Source: Candidula unifasciata (lineage: Eukaryota; Mollusca; Gastropoda; Stylommatophora; Geomitridae). From it: DNA of 64,000 bases. Positions 1 to 13,273 of the stretch are shown here, piece after piece (positions within the stretch are counted from its first letter, which is position 1; the number at the start of each line of letters is the position of its first letter). The stretch is from NCBI GenBank assembly GCA_905116865.2, contig CAJHNH020000569.1, positions 426,001 to 490,000 on the forward strand, read 5' to 3'. The notes beneath the pieces were generated by a model that was not told where the DNA came from, ran no database searches, and saw only the letters and a program-made list of their open reading frames with translations. Made by a program: the position numbers and the translations under genes.

Positions 1-1232
1 AGAATCCTGTGGAAATAGAAATGAAAATATTAATGTATTAGGAAACATACAATATGCAATTATATGGTCGCATATATTGGGATTAATGAAAATGGCAGCA
101 CGCAAATAAAGGACAACCGTGACAGTCGCTTGCTTGCCGTTCCGAAGATTTTGGGTTCGAATTCGCAATTTTGCGATTTAAAAAAATAAATTCATTGACC
201 TGGGTGACCAATTCTAAAATGGGTTCCGAATAGTGACCTGGGAGGTAAAGACGGCCTCTGTGATCTTGATCCCATCACCCAAGGAATCCCTAGTGGTATA
301 TAAAAATATAGTTCTTAGATGACATCTTTCCGTCTTTACAAACCATATTGTTATACTGTTCTATGTAGCGGCATAGCCCATTGCGATGGTGAGTGTGACT
401 GGCAAGACCCAAACTAACGAAATTTATTTTCAAAAGGTCACAAATTGGGCACGCAGAAGAAGAAGAAGAACAAGAAGAGGAAGAGGAGAAAAGAGACGAA
501 TGAAAAGCCGCCAGTCATGCAAGCTATCACACACACACGTAATATGATAACAGACGTACAAAGCACCAGACAAAAAAAGCAAGACGGCAGACAGACAGAT
601 GCAATCCACAGCGCACACAGGCAGCCCCAATCCACCAAACTGACAGACATTCAAAGTGTCATGCAGAGAAAAGAATAAACAAATTGGCAAGCCAAGAAAC
701 AGACACGCATTTGTGCAAGATACATATTGTTAAATGCACACATCTTTATTAGGCAAACATAGAGGGGATGGGGAGAGGGGGGGGGGGGGCGGAGAGGGGA
801 GATTACGGATTCAATAACACAAAACAAGACATAGATAAAACAGAACTAAGAAGGCAACCCTCTAAAGTCTCCCACAGTTTAGGGTATTTGAGAAGACTAA
901 ACACAGATCACGTGTTAGAGAATGGCCCAAAGAACTCAAAAGAAATTGTACAAAAGAGGCGTAAAAGACCTTGACAGAATAAAAATTACATGTAGAAGAG
1001 TGTACAGGAAAAAAAAAATTCTTTACATCTTCAAAAGAAATTTTGAAAGGAACTGAGTGTAAGATTGAGAATAGATATATTATCTCTCCAAAGTATGTAT
1101 GGGCAAAGAAAAAGGGATAGGAACCAAGTAGCCAGATTTTGCCAGTTAAAAAAAAAAAAAAACCATTCCGATCATTGGCGCCGTTAGCTCCCTTACAATG
1201 TGTAGACACTGTTTTTCTGCTTTTGTTTATTA
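1..1232. other. Stretch without recognised genes
   Basis: No Grh-like or other coding exon was recognised. It holds a possible tRNA-like SINE remnant with a B-box-like GGTTCGAATTC near 151-161, a copy of a dispersed repeat at about 310-430, a purine-rich patch at 450-500, and a poly-G patch at 778-792. If the last grh exon is in the window at all, this side is where it would be. Confidence 0.5.
310..430 (+). repeat. Dispersed ~105-bp repeat, copy 1
   Basis: It shares the phrase gcgatggygagtgtgact followed by gcaagaccc with the copies at about 13535-13645 (+) and 14650-14760 (-). It also keeps the upstream ctttcc/rtctttac region. No coding content is seen. Confidence 0.6.
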
Positions 1233-1465
1233 AGGTTAGTTGCGTATCCTGTACAGGACGTTGCAGAACCAACCCCAACAGACCCTGGCTGTTGTGTGGT
1301 TTTTCTAGGCAAATATACGTCCAGTTGTTTGTCATTCCTTCTGGACGGTCGGCTTTATTGACACCACTGTCGAAACCAACGCAAGGCCCATAGCCTGCAG
1401 CTGGGATCGAACCCGGTATCCCGCCATTACGAAGCGTTCGCTTCGACTTCGCCACAGAGCCGACG
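1233..1465 (-). mobile_element. tRNA-derived SINE, family A, copy 1
   Basis: The minus-strand reading has a tRNA-like head (tggcgaagtcgaagcgaacg, then B box gggttcgatccc at 1403-1414) and a conserved tail ending aggatacgcaactaac. Three other copies lie in the window (8846-9083, 20375-20605, 30998-31228) with the same length of about 230 bp. Confidence 0.85.
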
Positions 1466-2429
1466 CTTTTGTTGATACATTTTTAAATATTTCAAGTATA
1501 TTATTAGATTTATTTGCCAGCACATTATTGTTATTATTATCTTAATTATTAATGCACACTAAACAAGTCTTTAGCCATTGAATGTTCTCTAAATATTATA
1601 AAGGGGCTGAGTCCATTCTCCCCCCTCCCCAATCTTTTTTCTTTGTGTCAGCGCCCCTGACTACGATAGTGACGTTTGTTTTGTCAATGAAATTTTTTTC
1701 AATGCTAGCTTGTTAGCTAGCAAGTTAATATATTAATTGATTAGAACTTCGGTTATTTGAATTACCTAGTTTTTCAGTTATTGAGTTACTTTCCTAGTTA
1801 ATCAGCTTATTGGTTAATTAGCCAGAAAGTGTATTTATTAGTTGGTTGTTCATCAACGAGTGCGTCTTTTCCATTTTCTCTGTTGAACTTTCTAGTCATA
1901 TTTTGTGGTATATTTAGCATCTGATGCTTTCCATAGATACCGCAACAGGTGTCGGGGGCATCCACGTGAAAGGTGCCATTGCCAAAGAGAGAAATCTAAC
2001 ATCCTGAAGACTTGTGGAAGGAAATGGATCCTCACGTCTGCAGACTTATTCCTGGTCGAGAACGCAGCCCGTAGTGAATGGAAGGCTCAATATACGGATA
2101 TATGGTTAAGCAGCCATGTGGAGGACGTGACAATACCAAAGCGTCATGTATCGGTTTTGCATGGATGACGGGGAATGTCCATGCTCTGTCCATGGCTTGT
2201 CTTGAGGCTCGACCAAGCTGCACGGGACTGTCCTGGACTGGTCCTCGAGACAACACTTGTGGATTAGGGGGTTGGCGAAGACATAATGCATATATGGCTA
2301 CAAATGTTGCACGAAACTAACCGGGAAGGCAAACTTGCCCCAAATAGTCGAATGTTTCGGCCGAAATGTGCAAACACAGCAGATATGATGTAAACAGGCA
2401 CAATGCAATTACATCACTCGCACAAAATA

Positions 2430-3075
2430 TGAAGAAGCAAATAGCTAGTTAATTAGCTAGTTTATTTGTTTTTGTAGCTAGTTAGTTGGTTAGATTATTA
2501 TTTAACTAGTTACTTACTTAGCTCTTCAGACAGTTAGTCAATTTATTCGGTAGCTAATTAATTAGCTTTCTACATAGCTAGTTGATTTTTTTTAGCTAGA
2601 TGTTAGCTATTTGACTAGATTGCTAGACACCTATTTAGTTGATTACTTGTAGCTAGATTTAAGCTGTTTAGCTAGACGTTAGCTATTTAAATAGACGTTA
2701 GTTATTTGGCTAGATGATAGCAATTTAGCTAGATTGCTAGACACCTAGCTAGTTAGTCACTGCTTTTGTATTTCTACCAAATATTCATAATATGTATAAT
2801 GCTGTATGAGAATAGCATACTTTATATATAAAATACGATTGCTGTATAAGATTAGCATATTTTATATATAAAATACGACTGCTATATGAAAGATGAGTGG
2901 TTGGAAATGTAAAATGGCCTACGTGACCCTTTAAAATGTTATCTTAATTTGTTTATGTATTCATTCATTAATTAGTTGGCTAGGGTTAGTTAACTAGTTA
3001 GTTGGTAGGCTACCTAGCGATTAAGCCAACCAGCAAGTTGGCTAAGTTAGTTATTTAGGTAGATAGATGGTTGGC
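2430..3075. repeat. Degenerate TAGTT/CTAG-rich low-complexity tract
   Basis: Irregular repetition of tagctagttagttgg-type words, with a similar tract at 1700-1830 and a reverse-complement relative at 8400-8520. No fixed period and no coding content. Confidence 0.6.
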
Positions 3076-3174
3076 AGATCTTACTCGCGGCATTTTAAAC
3101 CAACTAACAAATTAGCTCATAGATCCACTTTCAGTTGATCTCTTAGTGTCTAGTGCTGACGACGTTAAATAAAC

Positions 3175-3425
3175 AATATTCAGAACTCAAATAATGCGGA
3201 TAAAAACAATACATTGCACAATTTATTGCCAGGCATATTTCGCTGTATCTCATCAGGTGCGTTACTACAGAGTTACATCAACATAGTATCTCATCAGGTG
3301 CGTTACTACAGAGTTACATCAACATAGTAGTAACGCACCTGATGAGATACAGTGAAATATGCCTGGCAATAAATTGTGCAATGTATTGTTTGTATCCGCA
3401 TTATTTGAATTCATTACGGGAAAAC
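3175..3425. mobile_element. Foldback (inverted-repeat) element
   Basis: The left arm (about 3182-3274, aataatgcggat ... cgttactac) is repeated as a near-perfect inverted copy on the right (about 3327-3417, gtagtaacg ... atccgcattatt). The spacer holds a direct copy of part of the arm. Arms of about 90 bp imply a long hairpin. Diverged single-arm relatives occur near 10905-11030 and 42705-42765, so it is a dispersed family, perhaps a MITE. Confidence 0.8.
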
Positions 3426-3510
3426 ATTGTTTTGAATATTCAGAACTGTTTATTTAGTCTACTGGCAATAACTTTGCACACGTAACACAATAAACAGGAT
3501 CTTTACTTAC

Positions 3511-3575
3511 CCCTTCCTTGACTTCTTGTACACATGTTTGACTTTTGATGGAGCAATAGAATATTTCAGCTCGAT
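3511..3575 (-). CDS. grh: grh exon: dimerisation domain, VYKKSRKG segment (last visible exon)
   Basis: 65 nt: 21 codons plus GG. Acceptor is tgtgtttccag (3576-3586) and donor gtaagt (3505-3510). It encodes [20 protein letters not shown] then KG, matching the KY-I-----I---YK-KKKG stretch of Grh. The final exon (family: I-V-MDD-----Y-NED-F) should lie below 3511. I read both strands there and found no convincing candidate, so it is probably left of the window. Confidence 0.93.
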
Positions 3576-6500
3576 CTGGAAACACAGAAAACATGTTTTA
3601 GCTCGAATGTATCTGCTACTGTCAGGGTACCCAAGTACTTGAACATTTCAGCTTCATTATCATCATCATATGCCCTGCCAACTGGCGTAGGCGCTCATGC
3701 GTCGCCACAGATCACGATCCCTGGTTGCCTGGAACAGCTCTCTTGATGATATCTCTCCATGCCATCATTTCAGCCCATTAAGCATCATCTCTCTTGGTCT
3801 GCCTCTACCCCTTTTCTTTCACTGATCTTTCCAGGTGTCAAGATGTTCTCAAATGTATCTCTTCTCATATGTATCAGCTTGCTTGAGGTTTTACTTGTAA
3901 TTAGTGCTGCATTTTAGAGTCAGTTTTCTTTGTAAGCACTATTACTTCTGTTCACATTCGAACCTTCGTTTTGACTTTCATTTACAATTATGTGCATAAT
4001 TTCTTGCAGCTGTATTTCATTCATTTTCAGCGATCAAAACTATATCGTCAGCATATTGACGGTTGTTCACAGTATGCACACTAACCCATATTCCTGGTAT
4101 ACAATGTATGCATATGATGACTTGTTTACTGTACAAACTGAATAATTGGGGGATAGTATACATCCCTGTCTAACGCCCTGTTTAATGTCTTGAAAAGTTC
4201 CAAACTGGTTATTAACTCTTATGGCTGGTTCTTGTTTCGAGTATATATATATATATATATAAAAATAAATACAATTCTCAGATCACTATACTTGTTTTTT
4301 AGGTATTATTCTCAAAGGAGAATATTAGTTTACATGTAAAGTGACAAACACTTGATTGAAATGCCACCCAATTCGGCATATTGTAAGTAACAATGGCAAA
4401 ATACCCTTTTCACTCTTATATTGCACTGTGGAGAATATACCTGAAAGAATGGCAAAGAAAAAAGAATGGCAGACATAAAGAATAATATAGAACAATTGAG
4501 ACAGAGAGAAAGAATCGTAGAGAGGAAGAATGGCACAAATAAAGAATAAAGAGTGGGGAGGGGGGGGGGGCGGGAATCTGTAGGGAGGAAACATCAGAGT
4601 CAAAAAGAATCACAGGCAGAAAAAATAAAAGAGGAAAATAAGAGTCAAAAAAGAAATAAGGACAGAAAACAAATCACGGAAAGAAAGAATCGCAAACCGA
4701 AACAAACGGACAGAACATCACAGAGAAAGCATGACATAGATAAATAATCACACGTTTAAAAAAATACACAAATATAAAGACGATAAAGTAACATGTTAGA
4801 TCTAAAGAATAAACTTATAAAGATAGGGAGGGTATGGGGTTGGGGGACTTATGCTTTATTGCGGGATATAGGAAAGAAGAAGAACACGTTAGATACACCT
4901 ACCAAAGGAACACATAATGAAACATAGAAAGAAGTTGAACTTACAGATCTCAACAAACCGTGGAGAGTTGGTACTTCCAACATAAGGGCTGTATATGCAG
5001 CCTCATGGCGCTCCCTGATATACAGCAGAACTGCAACAAACATCATATTCAATTAACAGTTAAGCTGTTAGTGCATGTACGAGGGGGCTTCAAATGGCAG
5101 TCTTCAAATTACAAGTAATACAAGTATCACGTAGATAATGTCATGCTTAGACCCAGGATAGGTCTGACAGCACAATAGATACTAGCAGCCGCTGATGAGC
5201 TACTACTACTTTTCCTTCTCTGTCAAAGGCTTGTGTTAAGCGTCATTAACTATATGTTATGGCCCTCCTCACTGTCAGCAGAACCGAGCTAGAAAGACTT
5301 GACCGAGTACAAAATGAGGCCAGGAGACTCATTCTCGGCTGCACAAAAGACACCTCCTGCCACTCCATGCGTTTTGTCCAGGGTTTGCCGACGATGATTA
5401 ACAGACACAAAGTTGCACAGGTCAATGCGTACACGATGGTATCTGAAGACGTTAACCGCCCACTACACAAAGCTATACACGACACAAAAGAAATGCGTCT
5501 CAAACGAAGCCATACCTGGATGGCCAAGGCTGAAGATTTAACCCAGCAGGTACATGACCAAGACGAGATCAGTCACGGAAAATAATCAATGAAAACATCA
5601 GTAGACATGCATGGCATCTCTAAGGCTGTCACCATACCCAGGAAGCACTGCAGGGATCAGATTCATGCGGCCCTCGACACTCATAGATCAGCATTCACAC
5701 CCAGAAGACATCATCATCTACACAGATAGATCTATGAAGCGCGGGTCAAGGTCAGCACGGGCATACATAGTACAAAGGAGGGGGAAAAAAACAATAAAAG
5801 AGGACATCGGCGCTTACTAGGCAACTACGTCGAGCATCACCATGGAGATAGCCGCTGCTTCAAGAACACTAGCATGGGCAGCAGAGCAAAAAGCCACAGA
5901 TGCAGTAATTGTATCAGACTCCATGAACATGCTTCAGAAAAAAAGCAAACACCGGTATGCGGTATATACTTTCTTACTGTCACAATGTACAGTTTTCTCT
6001 TTCTCATCACAGGACCAAAGAATGTAGATTGTCTTTTTCTGATGTGAACAATCACTTTTCTTCCTGAGTCAGTTTCTTTCAATACGTCTTCAAAAACATT
6101 TGTATCTGTCGAAGGTATTATCATCATTAAACTGTAAAACCACTCTCCACATTAGGAATCGAATCGTATATTTTGAAATTACGAAGTGCTTACGAAATGC
6201 CTAACCCAGTAACCGTTGTATATGATACCATGTAGTGATACTCTACTTTGCGCCTCTTTTGGGCTCCTGTAAAAGAAGTTTTGGTTGGTAAACTTACCTT
6301 TTTGTTGGTCTTTGAGATTACAGCCAGAATCCCTCCTCGGTCTCTTTACAGGGCTACTCACGTAGTAGTCATCGCAGGAGTCCGGAAGTTCGAGTTTGTT
6401 TGGCAGACTGCAAAAATACATGCTAATGAATAAACGCACCCATACTGGACTGATAGGTCACTTCGTAAACCGTTTTGTGGTGCCACTAAATAACTGGGCT

Positions 6501-7380
6501 AAATGGCTATACAGTTGAAAGGGGGTTTCTGGGATTTGTAGCTGTGTGATTCTCATCCTTGAGATGTTTTTCCTACAGACTACAATCTTGGGCAGGAACA
6601 ACTTAAAAAAAAAAGATGACAAAGAGATTCTGGTTATTTCTATAGAAAATACAGGGCTATTAAAAAAAAAGATTCTAGAGAAATACTGGTTATCTCTTTT
6701 GAAAATACAGGGCTATAAAAGAAAGATGCCAGAGAGATACTGGTAATCTCTTTTGAAAATACAAGGCTGTAAAAAAAGAAAACAAATAGGTGCCTGTACT
6801 CAACACAAAGTGTCTAATACAATTGTACTGATAAAAAGATGCACAAAAAGAGGTACTGGCACTGAGCACCGCAAGAAAAACAAATTCACAAAATAAATAG
6901 TTCTAAAAACATACTGAGTTAACGTCTTGTCAAAGTTTAACATTTTTCATCTGGTAACGGACTTTAGTGTCTGCATACATCATCTTTTCTCTCCTTATCC
7001 GAAAAGGCAAGATGTCCTAGTGTGTCCCACGGAGACTGTTTGCGTGTGTTGACTATTTAACATGAACAACTAAAAAATACGGAAAAAAAAAGACAAGGAG
7101 AAGTCAGAAATATGAGAGGGATAAGATAATAATAAGACATAAATACAACAGGGAAACGACACAAATAATACGTATATAAGGCACATGAGGCAGAGATAAG
7201 GCGTTAATGAGACAGAAAAAAAGACGTACAAGAGAAATAAGATGTGAAGACAAGAATAAAATTGATCCAAGACAGGAGAAAGACAGAGATAAGACAGAAA
7301 TAAGAGACCAGACAGAGATAAGAGATGAGACAGAGATAAGAGATAAGAGAGAGAGAGAGAGAAAGAAAGAAAGAGAGAGA

Positions 7381-7417
<37 letters not shown>

Positions 7418-10400
7418 GATACATAAAAGATCAGACAGAGATAGGACACTTTCCATGACTTACCTAGACACCTCCTCCTCTATGGGCGGTACCACACCTA
7501 AAGTTAATGACTGGAACAGATAAATACAAATTTAAAAAGAAAATGCACAGTTCATTGCTTATCTCAATTATACAAGGTGTTCGAAAGGTAAATATACACA
7601 TACTGTCTACACGATAGAAAATTAAATATACTCGCACACATCTACACGGGCTTCCATAAAGTTCCATACATAGGAAAGTTGATACTGTTGTGAAAATACA
7701 GTTGTGTAATGACACACATTATCTACATGCTAGAGAAGGAACTACACACCCTCTTCTTTGAGCCCATGCCGCGTGCCGCTGGTAGTTATGTTCATGCACA
7801 GCCTTCTGCAGGGGAGCCGTAACCTGTGGGGCTCATGTACTTACCCCCCCCCCCCCAATCTCCCAACTCTAACTTTGGGGATTGAGCAAAGTCCCCTTAG
7901 AAAATTTGCAAGATAGCCAAGTGGGCATTCTGGACATCTTGTAATTAGTAAGTTACAAACATACTGTAAAAACATCAAATGCATATGAAACAAATAAATA
8001 TTATAAATGTAATATAATACCCTTTGGTGTTAAGAACTTTTAAAACACCCACTCAGAAGTATAACTTTATTATCAGGGAAGAATTTATGGGCAAAGATAT
8101 GCAGGTGTAAACGAAAGTGAATAAGCTGATAGACTTGCAGGTAAGGCTATTGTGGAGGGCGGACTAGCTAATCGGCCAGTCTGACATACTGAATGATCTA
8201 TGAGACTAAGACTTTTGCGAGGTCCAAGTGATGGCTTTGAATCTGCAACAGTAATCATACTACAAGAACAGCAAGTTAAAAGGAGTGAGGTCAGAAAAGA
8301 GCTATACCCGAAGTCAAAGAAGAAGTACAAACCAATACACAACTGATGTCGTCGACTTTGAGTTTTACTGAGGAGGGGATCCGAGTACTTGTGGACAGTA
8401 CGATGAGCAAACTCACTCGACTAACCAACTAACCAACCAACCAACTAACTAACCAGGCAACTAACTAGATAACTATCTAACTGACAGACAGACTAACCAA
8501 CCAGCCAGTTTAGTCACTCACCCACTTTTTCCCTCACTTATTTACTAATGTTAGTTAGTTGCATGGCGATTACCCTCATTGTAGATGGAATCATTCATTC
8601 CATAAATGCTCGGATCCCCTGCTCAGTAAATCCACCATCGTGTAGCGACTGATGACATCAGATGGTTTATTCATCTTCTTTGTCTTCCTGCAAAGTGCTC
8701 TTGTCTGGCCCCGCCCCTTTGAGCTTGCAGATTTTGCAATCTGATTAACGTTGCAGATGCGCAGTCATTTTGTTCTCGCAAAAGACTTACCTCTTGTAGA
8801 TCAATCAAAAAATCAATAAAAATAAATCAGCCTGGTACTGACTAACTGTCGGCGTCTGTTGCTTAGGCGTTGCGAACTCCTTCGTAATGCCGTGGTGCTG
8901 GGCTCGATCCTAGCTGCGGGCTTTGCGCCTTGTGTTGGTCTCGACAATGGTACCGAGATGCCGACCGTCCAAGGGCAATGGCAAACTACTGGACGCATAT
9001 GTGCCTAGAAAAACCACAACAGCCAAAAAAAAAGATGGGATTGGTTCTGCGACGTCCTGTAAAGGATACGCAATTTAACTTAGCTGACTAACAAACCACT
9101 AACCCACTAACTGCTCTGCTGTTCATGCAGAGCATACATTACCTCACAGCGCTCTTTGTGGTTTACGGTAACCGTGACGTTGATCTTTCATTCATCGCTG
9201 TTTGGACTCTTCTGGGTCACAGGGGTGTGCGAGTCTATTCCGCGGGACATTTGTCTGTATCGAGCGAACTGCTACTTGACATATTGAAAAGTTGCCTGGC
9301 TGGCTGCGACAGTTTACTCCCGCCCTCTTCACTCGCAACATCGCACATCACCGGTAGTGTCCCCAAAATAATCTAGAATCAGCTCACACCCCTCTGCCCC
9401 AGAGCAGTCCAATGATTTCTGAATGAAACGGCGCGCAATGCGTAAGCTAATTTAAACGTCACGGTCACCGTGAACAGCACCGCTCACTTTAACATCTAGG
9501 AATCAATCTCACCTTGTGGATGAATTCACTGTTCTCGTGAAGAGGGTTGAAAAACACTGGAGCTGTTGTGGTATTAGCCATGGAGTAGAACTCTGACCTT
9601 TCGCATGGTTCATGGAAGGCGTCCTCCACCTTCTTTCGACCTGTACAAACACATGATGATGTTAGCAACCAGATTCTTCTCAAACATGTGGACACAAGAT
9701 TTTTTTTAAATGTTTGATCATGTAGATCGTAGGTGCGTGTTTACATTTCGAGCGCCCTGTAGGATTTTATATACATTCGTCTTCTTCATATTCAGCGGTT
9801 GTAAACTCCAGCCGAAAGTTCTGGTTGTTATTCCACTTTTGGACTTTAATGTGTTGTTCTAGGATTTGAGTTTTGCGCGTAGATCCATTCTACTGACTGG
9901 GATTGCCTTATACTGTTATGCTCATTCTTGTGTCTGTAAAAATCACACATAATGCCCATCGCTGTCCAACTGGAAAAGCCAGAAAGCACTGAATTCAACG
10001 GCTCGCACAAGTATCAAAGGGCAGCAGAGATGCCAACACATACAGTACCTCATTATAACAGCTATTTATGGTTTATCGTAATAGCAGTCATGACAAACCA
10101 AGTGTGCACATTACTGGATTCCAGGTCACTGTGGCTTGGAAGGCAATGAAATAGCGGACAGATTAGCCAGAAGCGGCAGTGACATGGTACAACCAAATAG
10201 CGACTTAACCCACCAAGAGATGTAAACACTAATACAATCTAGTATCCAAGAAAGGTGGCTGGATACCCACACCAGAATTTCTCCCCAAGACTCACTTCAT
10301 CGCCTCTCTAGAGAGGGACAGTCTATTATATTCAGACTAAGGACAGGGCACAACAGATTTCGTCAACATGTGTTCAAATTTTTCGGTGTAGGAAATACGG

Positions 10401-11758
10401 AGACGTGTCCCTGCAGCGAGGCACCCGAAAATGCTGAGCATGTGCTCCAACACTGTCAACTGTATGCTGACAACAGAGACGCAATCTGGCCTGTTCCAAC
10501 CACAATAAAGACAAAACTGTATGGTACACAAGAGGATATGGATTGCACGATAGCTTTCATAAAGGCTACCTGCCTCCTGATATAAGTTTTCTGACAGAAG
10601 GGTCGAAGAAGAAGAAGAAGACTGAACAAGGCACACCGCCAGTTCTGTGATAAAAAGCCACTCGTCGTTTTCTGAATATGTAGTTTACAAGACACATCTC
10701 AAGGAGCATGTCGTTAACAATAAATGCTTACTTTTAACGCTGACTGGAACATTATTGAACTCCTCTGGTTTTCCTTTGGCTGCTTTTCGTCTTTCCTCAT
10801 CTCTAGTTTTTCGTTCTGCTCCCTGAAGAAATCAAATGAACTTATTTAGTACCCAGGAATTCACTATTGGTTTGTTGACTGGTATTTACATTGCACATTT
10901 TTAAAATAATGTGGACACAAACGAAACAATTCGTAATTCAATGCTTGGCATACTTTCACAATTCATTGTCTAGTATACTACTTTGTATCTTATCATTACT
11001 ACACTTTGCATCAACACAATGAACCAGAAACTATGAATCCTTCTCACTTGAATACACACATCTCATTGTCTTTTGTTATACTGTAGATCTCACAGTGGAA
11101 TATTTACGACATGATCCTTTTGTTTACACAATACAACACTGTATGTCTTAATTGCCACCGCTTAGAAAGGGAATTAAATATTATGACAGCATCACTAATG
11201 TAGAGCTTTGGGAAAGAACTAAGCAAGTTTCAATGGACCAAGAGGTGGAGAATAGTCGCTGGCGTTGGATTGGACCCACATTGAGAAAAGCGGAGAACAA
11301 TATAACTAGAATGCCTTTGCACTGAAACCCACAGGGGCATAGGAATAAAGGAAGGCCCAGTAAAAAGGGGAGGGCGTGGTGAGAGCTGCATGCGATAACA
11401 AAGAATAGAACGGCTTGCCGTGAGTTGGTTGAAGGGTCAATGCTCCATGGGGAGGGAGGGGGGGGGAAGGGTGGGTGGGGTGGGGTGTGTTAGAAAAGCA
11501 GAAGGAGAAGAGAGACGCTGAGAATGATCAGCTAATGAAAAATACAATTCTGACCTTGTCACAGAAAGCCTTTATTTGGCAGTAGCCTCGGTGAACGAGT
11601 TGATTCTCTTTGGGACTTTGTTCGTAAGTGTCGATCTGGATGTGCAGGGGGATACCTTTCACGCCTTTCTGGTTACTGAAGTCTGTGCTTAAACAATGCA
11701 CAGCGATGTTGACCTGTGGACAAAACGTAAACATTGTGATAACTGTGTTTTTTAAACT

Positions 11759-11845
<87 letters not shown>

Positions 11846-13193
11846 AAATGTGTAAAGAAAGGGATGTCTTTGTGACAAAAATAGAAAAGCCGTTTAAATT
11901 GCGTTTTAAAAGCCAGGGCTTTGTTTCTCGGATCGATTCTTTCAGTTCACGAGTGCTGTTGTTACGAAGATCCTCTGGAATGGTGGCTGGAGTTACGGAG
12001 CTTATGATTTGTGCGATGCCTTTTGTTTTTGTTGTTGTTTTGTTGTTGTTGTTGTTGTTGCTGTTATGGTTTTACTTATATTTTACGCTCTGTAGTTTAT
12101 AATGGCCTCCCAAACAGTCAGCTCTTGATACCACTGCTAAAAAAGTCACAACAGAAATTAAATGTGTACGTACTATGCTAGATGTAACGAGGAAAGATAG
12201 ACTAGGAACGATGATTTCAAGAGGAGAGTGACTACAGAACCAATTCTGAACTTTACAGGTAAACAACAAATCAAATGGTTTGGCCATGTAACAAGACTGG
12301 CAGCAGACAGAGAACCACAAAGAGCAATGTTTTACAGATACAACGATAACAGAGCCAGCGGTCAACCACGCACAAGATGGGAGACCTAGAAGAAGATGAA
12401 CTGAAGGAGTTACCAACAGAATAACACTTCACAACATCACAGCTTACCAAGCAACAGAGAGCACCCTGGTTTGGCTATCTATACCTGTTAACTGCTACGC
12501 CTAGTGGTACAAAGCAGATATTGGCAAAACAGAAGTTCTTAAAACTTTCAGGGGTGGGAACTATCCATTGATCAGTTAGGTGTCGACTCCACAATTATTC
12601 TACTTTCCACTGATGACATGCGTGTCACTTATCACCGACCCCTACTAAAAGAGGCTTACAGACGCTTCATAATAACACAGCACACACAAACACACACACA
12701 ATTACACTCACACCTACACACACACAGAGAGAGAAAGAGAGAGAGTTGTTGTTATCGATCCAGCGGCGCATGAGCTTTCGCCCTTTGGCCCAATGCCATG
12801 TAGTGGAATTTGCATGTTTTCACAAGCTGTTCTTTTCCTCCGTACAAGGTGTTCCACTTGTCTGGTCTCGGAGGGAGTAGCGTTCTTCTTGTCTCTCACT
12901 GAGTTTTGGGCACTCAAAGAGATGGTGTTCAACAGTTTCGTAGGGGTAGTTACATAGCTGGCACTCTGGGGAGTGTTGTGGCTGTATTCTGTTTAGATGT
13001 CAATTGAGTGGAGTATTTTGCGTTCTAAGTCTGAAGATGGTGGCCTGGTCCCTTCTTGTTAGATGGTTAATGCTGTCATTAGGATCAGGGCCAGACATAT
13101 TTCTATGAACCTCTCTTCCAGTGTCCCCCATAGCCCATCTGTTCAACTAAGTCTCTTTGTTTATAGCTCTTATAAGTGTTTTTGCTCTCAGAA

Positions 13194-13273
<80 letters not shown>

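Noticed and set aside
1403..1414. tRNA gene suggested by B-box sequences (also near 31055 and 27215)
   Set aside because: They belong to repeated ~230-bp elements with shared tails; no full cloverleaf with an anticodon arm was found.
2430..3075. TTAG-rich words as a possible degenerate telomere repeat
   Set aside because: No TTAGGG runs or fixed period; the words are tagtt/ctag mixtures.
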